64,000 bases of DNA, from contig NZ_JBEVTG010000001.1 in NCBI RefSeq assembly GCF_040513375.1, positions 1,116,001 through 1,180,000 on the forward strand, written 5' to 3'. The position numbers were made by a program, and so were the translations under genes. This DNA is from Flagellimonas_B algarum. GTDB taxonomy: Bacteria; Bacteroidota; Bacteroidia; Flavobacteriales; Flavobacteriaceae. The notes under the pieces are model-generated. The model did not search any database, was not told the DNA's origin, and saw nothing but the letters and a program-made list of their open reading frames with translations. Below, one piece after another: positions 59,172 to 64,000 of the stretch (positions are counted from its first letter, which is position 1; every line of letters starts with the position of its first letter).

Positions 59172-60484
59172 TACCCTACTTTGGCCGGCGCACTAACGCT
59201 TCCGCTAGCATTGATGGCCCGAACTTCAAATACCCCTTCGAAGGTTTCGAGTTCATAACGGGTTCCAAAAGCCCGATGTATGAGGCTTCCATCCTTATAG
59301 ACATCATAGGCCACTACCCAACTGCCGGGATCGGGATCATTGGAGGCGTTCCAGGTCAATACCCGTTTTCCATGTTCGGTTACGATCTTGGGTTGTTGGG
59401 GTACCGTTGGGGGTGATGCATCGAATACCGGGGTGGCTCCCATCATGAGGCTTTCGATTTCACTGGCGATCAGGGCGTCTTCACGTTTTTTCTGGATATG
59501 ACCTTGTAAGCCATTCGGGGTCGCCTCCCAATGGCATTCGCCCGAATCCGATAGCGTGATTTTCCCTTCGAGAAATGCCGTATAGTTGTTTTCTTCACCT
59601 CGTATGGCATAGTGCAGGGCGATTTGATCATTACTGTGTCGTGTAATGCTTTCGGCCCCTCCGCGGTATTCGAAATGCTTTTCATAGCTGACCCTGGCGA
59701 TATGGTCAGTGGCCAATTTTTTTAGGCCTTGTCCAGACATGACATTGCCATTTTCCGCATTAAAATAATCGCCGTTGCCGTTCTCCCATCCGGAAGCGAT
59801 GAAGGGGGCGGGGCAATTTTCGATAACGTAGCGGCACATGCGGTTGCGCTCTTCGTTCAGACAAGACCATTCGGTATAGGCGCACAATTCGTCCGATCCG
59901 CCCCAATTGGTCCGATCCAATCCTTCGTTGTTGAGAAAGTTGCCTCCCATGGTGACTACTTTTTTCACTTTCCGTTCCACCAAATCAGGGCCGTTCTGCG
60001 GACTCCAACGATCAGGACCGGATTTCAATAAGCCGTAAAAGTTATGCATGGTACCTATGATGACCACGGTAATACTGGTGTCTTGTGCACTGGCCAAAAC
60101 TTCGCGATAAAGTTGTACCCCATCGAGCGAGGCTTCCCAATTTTTTAGGGCCCTGGGATAGTCTTTTGCTATATGGTAATCATAGGTTCCTTCCGTGGCA
60201 TGTATTTTTTCGGCATACCCTTTATAATCACCCACCGGAATGGCCATTCGGTTGTAAAATTGGTTGATCGCACTGATACAAAGGGCCGATTCTTTTTGGT
60301 TGGTCGAATTGACGACGGCCAAGATATCGCACTCCCCCTGGGTCGCCATGGTATGCAGCATAGCCATACAGCCGACATCGTCGGGATCAAAGGAGGGGTC
60401 GGTATCCAAAATTACCTTTTGTTGGGCCGATACACCCAAAACAAAGACCAACACATAGAAAATAAAGACGCAGATCTTTTTCAT
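59168..60484 (-). CDS. Exported nucleoside hydrolase with C-terminal Fn3-like domain
   Basis: 438 residues with signal peptide (MKKICVFIFYVLVFVLGVSAQ). The calcium site of the IUNH family is DTDPSFDPDDVG; the rest includes ITVVIIGTMHNFYGLL and KKVVTMGGNFLN, with a late His/Asp region (RHSNDQIALHYAIRGEEN). The last 95 residues look like a fibronectin type III fold (PPTVPQQPKIVTEHGKRVLTWNASNDPDPG), which may bind a surface or glycan. Nucleosides would be cleaved in the periplasm. 3 nt after the second nucleoside hydrolase, so the two are co-transcribed; convergent with glyS by a 4-nt overlap. Confidence 0.87.
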   Translation of the reverse strand: MKKICVFIFYVLVFVLGVSAQQKVILDTDPSFDPDDVGCMAMLHTMATQGECDILAVVNSTNQKESALCISAINQFYNRMAIPVGDYKGYAEKIHATEGTYDYHIAKDYPRALKNWEASLDGVQLYREVLASAQDTSITVVIIGTMHNFYGLLKSGPDRWSPQNGPDLVERKVKKVVTMGGNFLNNEGLDRTNWGGSDELCAYTEWSCLNEERNRMCRYVIENCPAPFIASGWENGNGDYFNAENGNVMSGQGLKKLATDHIARVSYEKHFEYRGGAESITRHSNDQIALHYAIRGEENNYTAFLEGKITLSDSGECHWEATPNGLQGHIQKKREDALIASEIESLMMGATPVFDASPPTVPQQPKIVTEHGKRVLTWNASNDPDPGSWVVAYDVYKDGSLIHRAFGTRYELETFEGVFEVRAINASGSVSAPAKVGY

Positions 60485-60487
60485 AAT

Positions 60488-61498
60488 TTAAAATTTACCT
60501 AACATAAAGTCTTCCAATGCTTCTTCCATTCGCGCTTTCGGCCAATTCAAGACCAAATAGGACTGCTGGGCCGAAGGATCGTTTTTCCAAGTGTTCCTTC
60601 CTTCATGATCTGGCACACAAATGCCATTACCGATGCGACTCCAATAGGTGTCGACACCCCCTCGAACGGCATATAATACCGCCGTTTGATCATAGGTGGC
60701 ATTATCATAGATCTTCCCCTTGAATTGATGTTTCATCCAAGGGGCGTATTTACTGAAGTGGTAGAAGCCCAAATAAAGCGGCGAGTTTTTGTCCAGTGAA
60801 TTGAATACCTCACCGGTCCGCAGGTTTACCCCGATTTCATAGCCCAAATACGTTATCGGAACCGGGATTTCGGCCAGTACGAATTGGGTGACTCCAGGCA
60901 TATTGCCATCAAAGTTCCACTCTTTACGACTACCTTCCGGAAACTGACCACCCATGATAACGAATTCTTGCACCTTTTGGGCCACCAATTCCTTGCCGTT
61001 TAATGAAACGATATCGTCGGCTTCAGATTCCAATAAATTCTTGATGTTGAGCAAGGGGCCGACGGTAACGATCTTTACGCTGTGATCATCGGCTTCGCTT
61101 AGTAGCTTTCGATACAATTCGGTCGTATTGGGTACCGCTTCGTAAGAGGCATCGTACGGCAAATTTTCGGCCAAGACCTTATTGTGGTTCCAATCGGTAT
61201 GGGTGACCGCACCACCGACAAAACCAATAGGCACATCAGGATTGCCATAGTAGGTGTTGACGGCGTCAATAGCACTTACCGCGTAGGTTTCCCGGTTCCA
61301 GCACATGATGGCCAGGAGGTTGATTTCCTTTTTATTTTGAAAGTGGTTCAGCATGGCCAATGCGCCAAGATCATCCGCATCGCCTCCGAAATCGGTATCG
61401 AAGATGATCGGGGTCTGTGCGATGCCTTGTTGGATGCCCAAAGATAGGAGGAGGGCAAGAACTGTTTTGTGTTCGGTTTTCAAGAGATATTTGATCAT
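60488..61498 (-). CDS. Exported nucleoside hydrolase
   Basis: 336 residues with signal peptide (ALLLSLGIQQGIAQ). Ca site DTDFGGDADDLGALAM; GPLLNIKNLL and VQEFVIMGGQFPEGSR; late motif YDQTAVLYAVRGG. A compact single-domain enzyme, lacking the C-terminal extension of its neighbour. Its ATG overlaps the LacI stop by 4 nt, so it is translationally coupled to the regulator. Confidence 0.87.
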   Translation of the reverse strand: MIKYLLKTEHKTVLALLLSLGIQQGIAQTPIIFDTDFGGDADDLGALAMLNHFQNKKEINLLAIMCWNRETYAVSAIDAVNTYYGNPDVPIGFVGGAVTHTDWNHNKVLAENLPYDASYEAVPNTTELYRKLLSEADDHSVKIVTVGPLLNIKNLLESEADDIVSLNGKELVAQKVQEFVIMGGQFPEGSRKEWNFDGNMPGVTQFVLAEIPVPITYLGYEIGVNLRTGEVFNSLDKNSPLYLGFYHFSKYAPWMKHQFKGKIYDNATYDQTAVLYAVRGGVDTYWSRIGNGICVPDHEGRNTWKNDPSAQQSYLVLNWPKARMEEALEDFMLGKF

Positions 61499-62496
61499 GA
61501 CTGCGTGTATAATGGGGCAACGGATTGCCGTTCTATGAATTCAGGTTTCAACATGTGGGTGGCCGGCTTTTCATTTTCCAAAAGTTCAAGCAGGCTGCGT
61601 ACGGCGACGGACCCGATTTGCGCCATGGGCTGCTTGATGGCTGTCAAGGGTGGTGATAAAAGATCGAAAAACGGCTGGTCGTCGAAAGAGATCAAGGAGA
61701 GTTGCCCGGGGATATCGATGCGATGTTCCTTTAGGGCCTGCATGCACCCCATAGCGATTTGGTTGTTCAAGGCAAAGAGGCTTGTGGGTCTGTCTTGTTT
61801 AGCCAAAAGGGTTTGGGTACATTGATAACCGTTCTGCATGCTAAAATCATCTCCCGACACTTGGATGTGTTCTGATAGGCCATGGTCGCTCATGGCCTTC
61901 ACGTACCCTTCAACGCGTTTGTCGTTTGAGGTCGTACCAAGGATTCCTTGAATACAAGCAATGGCTCGATGGCCCTTTTGGATCAAATAGGAAGTCGCTT
62001 CATAGGCACCGGCAAAGTTATCGGTGGTGACATAAGGAAGTTTTCCTGTTTCTGAAAAGCGGTCGATCAAGACCATCGGTACCTCTGAAATCGCATGGAG
62101 ATGGTCCCATTGTTTGCCCACAGGGGCCACCAATAAGCCGTCGACCTTGCGGGCCAACAACAAGGAAAGTGATTCCTTTTCAAGTTCGGTATCATCCTTG
62201 GTGTCACTCAACAACACCATTTTACCAAATTTACGGAGTTCCAATTCGATGGTCCTGGCCAGGTTGGCAAAGAAAGGATTTGAAATATCAGGAATGGCCA
62301 GCCCAATGGTATTGGTCTTCTGTAAACGAAGGTTACGTGCGACCTGGTTTGGGGTAAATTGATGGTCTTTGGCCAAGGCCCTGACTTTCATGGCGGTCTT
62401 GTCACTGATCCGGTACTTTTTTTCCTGCCCGTTCAATACCCGTGAGACCGTTGTGGTCGACATATTCAGGGTCTCGGCAAGTTCTTTTAGTGTCAT
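61495..62496 (-). CDS. LacI-family transcriptional regulator
   Basis: 333 residues. Complete N-terminal HTH and hinge: TLKELAETLNMSTTTVSRVLNGQEKKYRIS then FTPNQVARNLRLQKT. The C-terminal periplasmic-binding-protein-like sensor domain (LAIPDISNPFFANLARTIELEL, VPMVLIDRFS, GQLSLISFDDQPFFDLLSPPLTAIKQP) binds a sugar or nucleoside. It is divergent from ribokinase, with the 20-bp palindrome between, and runs into the nucleoside hydrolases, so it should control both directions. Confidence 0.93.
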   Translation of the reverse strand: MTLKELAETLNMSTTTVSRVLNGQEKKYRISDKTAMKVRALAKDHQFTPNQVARNLRLQKTNTIGLAIPDISNPFFANLARTIELELRKFGKMVLLSDTKDDTELEKESLSLLLARKVDGLLVAPVGKQWDHLHAISEVPMVLIDRFSETGKLPYVTTDNFAGAYEATSYLIQKGHRAIACIQGILGTTSNDKRVEGYVKAMSDHGLSEHIQVSGDDFSMQNGYQCTQTLLAKQDRPTSLFALNNQIAMGCMQALKEHRIDIPGQLSLISFDDQPFFDLLSPPLTAIKQPMAQIGSVAVRSLLELLENEKPATHMLKPEFIERQSVAPLYTQS

Positions 62497-62561
62497 TCCT
62501 GATTCTTGTTTTCAGCCTACCGAATCCTAAAAATTTGGTCGGTAAACCAGAGTTTGCTAAA

Positions 62562-62581
62562 TTGCGCAATCGATTGTGCAA
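62562..62581. promoter_or_regulatory. LacI-type operator palindrome
   Basis: TTGCGCAATCGATTGTGCAA, a 20-bp palindrome with only one mismatched pair and CG at the centre (62571-62572), the pattern of LacI-family operators. It lies in the gap between the divergent lacI (start 62496) and rbsK (start 62608). Confidence 0.75.
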
Positions 62582-62607
62582 TATTAAACATTTTTTTACA
62601 AATCAAC

Positions 62608-63522
62608 ATGGACCACCAAAATATCACTGTTATCGGAAGCTCGAATACCGACATGGTCTTGCAGACCGAACACCTGCCTGCCCCAGGTGAAACCATAATC
62701 GGCGGGCAATTCGAAATGAAAGCAGGAGGTAAAGGGGCCAACCAAGCCGTTGCCGCGGCCAAGCTAGGGGGTCATGTCACTTTCATCGCCAAAGTAGGCG
62801 ACGACCCGTTCGGAGAACAGGCGATATCCGATCTATCACGACACGGAATCGATACCTCCTATATCACCACGGATCCCAATGCTCCCTCAGGGGTGGCGTT
62901 GATCATGGTCGATGCTAAAGGTGAAAATTCCATTGGGGTGGCCCTTGGTGCCAATGACCGACTGATCGAGTCGGATTTGGAACCGGCTTTGGATCGAATT
63001 AAATCGAGTGCATTCGTACTCATGCAGCTAGAGAGCCCAATGGTGCTGATCGAGCATGTCGCCCGATTGCGAAACGACTTGGGATTCCGATTCGTCTTAA
63101 ACCCCGCCCCGGCCAAACCACTATCGAGAACCGTTTTGGAGGCGTTGTTTTTGATCACACCCAACGCCATCGAGGCCGAGTCGCTGACCGGTATCAAAGT
63201 CTCCGATAGCGCCAGTGCTTCCAAAGCGGCGCATTACCTGCGCGATGCAGGGGTTGCGAATGTCATCATCACCATGGGTGGGCAGGGGGCCTTCGTCTGT
63301 ACTTCGGATTGGGAAGGATTGATTCCTTGCCCAAAAGTGAAAGTGGTCGATACCACTGCTGCCGGTGACACTTTCAATGGCGCCTTGGTGGTTGCCTTGG
63401 CCGAGGGCAAATCCATGCAGAATGCCGTTATTTTCGCCAATGCCGCCGCGGCTTACGCCGTGGGGATTTTAGGGGCCCAAAATTCGGCTCCGACCCGTAA
63501 TGATCTTGTAATGACCGATTAA
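62608..63522 (+). CDS. rbsK: Ribokinase
   Basis: 304 residues of the PfkB family, from ATG 62608 (MDHQNITVIGSSNTDMVLQT); the open frame reaches 62506 but those codons cross the operator. Features: LPAPGETIIGGQFEMKAGGKGANQAVAAAKLGG, the catalytic loop VVDTTAAGDTFNGALVVALA with Asp in AAGD. The ribose preference is inferred from the nucleoside hydrolase context and the ribokinase-like N-terminus. 12 nt upstream of the sugar permease. Confidence 0.92.
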   Translation: MDHQNITVIGSSNTDMVLQTEHLPAPGETIIGGQFEMKAGGKGANQAVAAAKLGGHVTFIAKVGDDPFGEQAISDLSRHGIDTSYITTDPNAPSGVALIMVDAKGENSIGVALGANDRLIESDLEPALDRIKSSAFVLMQLESPMVLIEHVARLRNDLGFRFVLNPAPAKPLSRTVLEALFLITPNAIEAESLTGIKVSDSASASKAAHYLRDAGVANVIITMGGQGAFVCTSDWEGLIPCPKVKVVDTTAAGDTFNGALVVALAEGKSMQNAVIFANAAAAYAVGILGAQNSAPTRNDLVMTD

Positions 63523-63533
63523 AACAAAACCAT

Positions 63534-64000
63534 ATGTTCATTCCATCAACCTATGCCCTAGCCGTTCTTTTATGCGTTGTTACCATGTTGTGTTGGGGCT
63601 CCTGGGCCAACACCCAAAAACTAGCGTCGAAATCGTGGGGTTTCCCATTGTTTTATTGGGATTATGTACTCGGTATCGTAATACTGACCCTGCTATTCGG
63701 GCTGACTTTGGGGAGTCAAGGTGAGGCGGGCCGACCTTTTTTGCACGACCTGCAACAAGCTGACACATCCAGTTATCTCTCGGCATTTATTGGAGGGGTC
63801 CTATTTAATCTAGCCAATTTGTTGATTGTGGCGGCAATTGCCATCGCGGGTATGGCGGTAGCCTTTCCGGTCGGAATCGGTATCGCGTTGGTATTGGGCG
63901 TGGTGGTCAATTATGTCGCCAATCCTATCGGAGATCCTTTTTGGTTGTTCTTAGGGGTTTTCTTGGTGGTATTGGCTATTGTTATCGACGCCCTGATCTA
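63534..64000 (+). CDS. GRP/RhaT-like sugar permease, N-terminal part (3' end outside window)
   Basis: About 155 codons from ATG 63534: MFIPSTYALAVLLCVVTMLC, then WGSWANTQKLASKSWGFPLF. Hydrophobic segments at about residues 5-22, 42-60, 82-110 and 112-155. The WGSWAN and FYWDYVLG phrases match the glucose/ribose/rhamnose uptake branch of the DMT superfamily. It follows ribokinase by 11 nt and probably imports ribose released by the exported hydrolases. Confidence 0.75.
   Translation, partial: MFIPSTYALAVLLCVVTMLCWGSWANTQKLASKSWGFPLFYWDYVLGIVILTLLFGLTLGSQGEAGRPFLHDLQQADTSSYLSAFIGGVLFNLANLLIVAAIAIAGMAVAFPVGIGIALVLGVVVNYVANPIGDPFWLFLGVFLVVLAIVIDALI

Noticed and set aside
1..64000. tRNA, rRNA, CRISPR arrays, insertion sequences, prophage or integration sites
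   Set aside because: I scanned the gaps between genes for cloverleaf ends, repeat-spacer patterns, transposase-like frames and terminal inverted repeats, and saw none.

Overview
The window reads as chromosomal DNA of a marine-type member of the Flavobacteriia (Bacteroidota). The evidence is three TonB-dependent receptors (one Oar-like), many lipoproteins with Bacteroidota-style lipoboxes, a eukaryote-like 1133-residue IleRS, a TraR/DksA-type protein with a degenerate zinc finger, promoter elements of the TAnnTTTG type in place of sigma-70 boxes, and few visible Shine-Dalgarno sequences. Genes are dense, often overlapping by 1-26 bases. No rRNA, tRNA, CRISPR array, insertion sequence or phage gene is visible, so this looks like core plus light accessory chromosome.

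Layout. 1-5020: 5' end of 3-hydroxyanthranilate dioxygenase, a CAP-domain lipoprotein, cvpA, a small conserved pair, and the convergent glycerol-3-phosphate dehydrogenases glpD and gpsA. 5145-12778: a lipoprotein, then an AraC regulator divergent from a probable catabolic unit (phytanoyl-CoA-dioxygenase-like enzyme, sodium:solute symporter, short-chain dehydrogenase, Dabb lipoprotein), then a SulP transporter. 12780-15856: a minus-strand run of small secreted or soluble proteins (DinB, lipocalin-like, DUF1059, NTF2-like, cytochrome c). 15875-23541: a TonB receptor divergent from a secreted endonuclease/phosphatase, and the Oar-like receptor. 23698-28365: operon DUF3108 - tryptophan 2,3-dioxygenase - M23 peptidase - pgi. 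28680-32725: patatin/beta-barrel protein and uvrC. 33137-38789: 5-formyl-THF cyclo-ligase and the ileS - dksA-like - DUF4097-like - lspA run. 38876-44702: TonB receptor, recO, gdhA, cystathionine gamma-synthase. 44733-46428: a small ArsR/DinB locus with inverted-repeat operators, a 41-codon ORF and an Asp/Glu-racemase-like gene. 46483-57592: mostly housekeeping or poorly characterised genes (ArsC-like, EamA, thioesterase, nitronate monooxygenase-like, YheT hydrolase, DUF5689/lamin-tail lipoprotein, ankyrin, Nudix, omega-amidase-like, Ig-like lipoprotein, ComF). 57630-64000: glyS, then a nucleoside/ribose scavenging module (two exported nucleoside hydrolases, LacI regulator, operator palindrome, ribokinase, GRP/RhaT-like sugar permease cut by the window end).

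How genes work together. Tryptophan 2,3-dioxygenase (26620-27582) and 3-hydroxyanthranilate dioxygenase (1-181) are two steps of the kynurenine route to quinolinate/NAD. The right-end module gives a coherent pathway: periplasmic nucleosides are split, ribose is imported and phosphorylated, and a LacI protein probably controls it through the 20-bp palindrome at 62562-62581. Non-coding signals of interest are a 17-nt sequence repeated just before two terminator hairpins (with shorter versions before two others), TAnnTTTG elements placed 4-5 nt before the start codons of glyS, recO and the araC gene (suggesting leaderless mRNAs), and paired operator-like palindromes around the arsR gene. I saw no clearly novel multi-gene defence or mobile system; the best candidates for undescribed biology are the arsR/sORF locus, the pre-terminator motif, and the PhyH-symporter cluster of unknown substrate.
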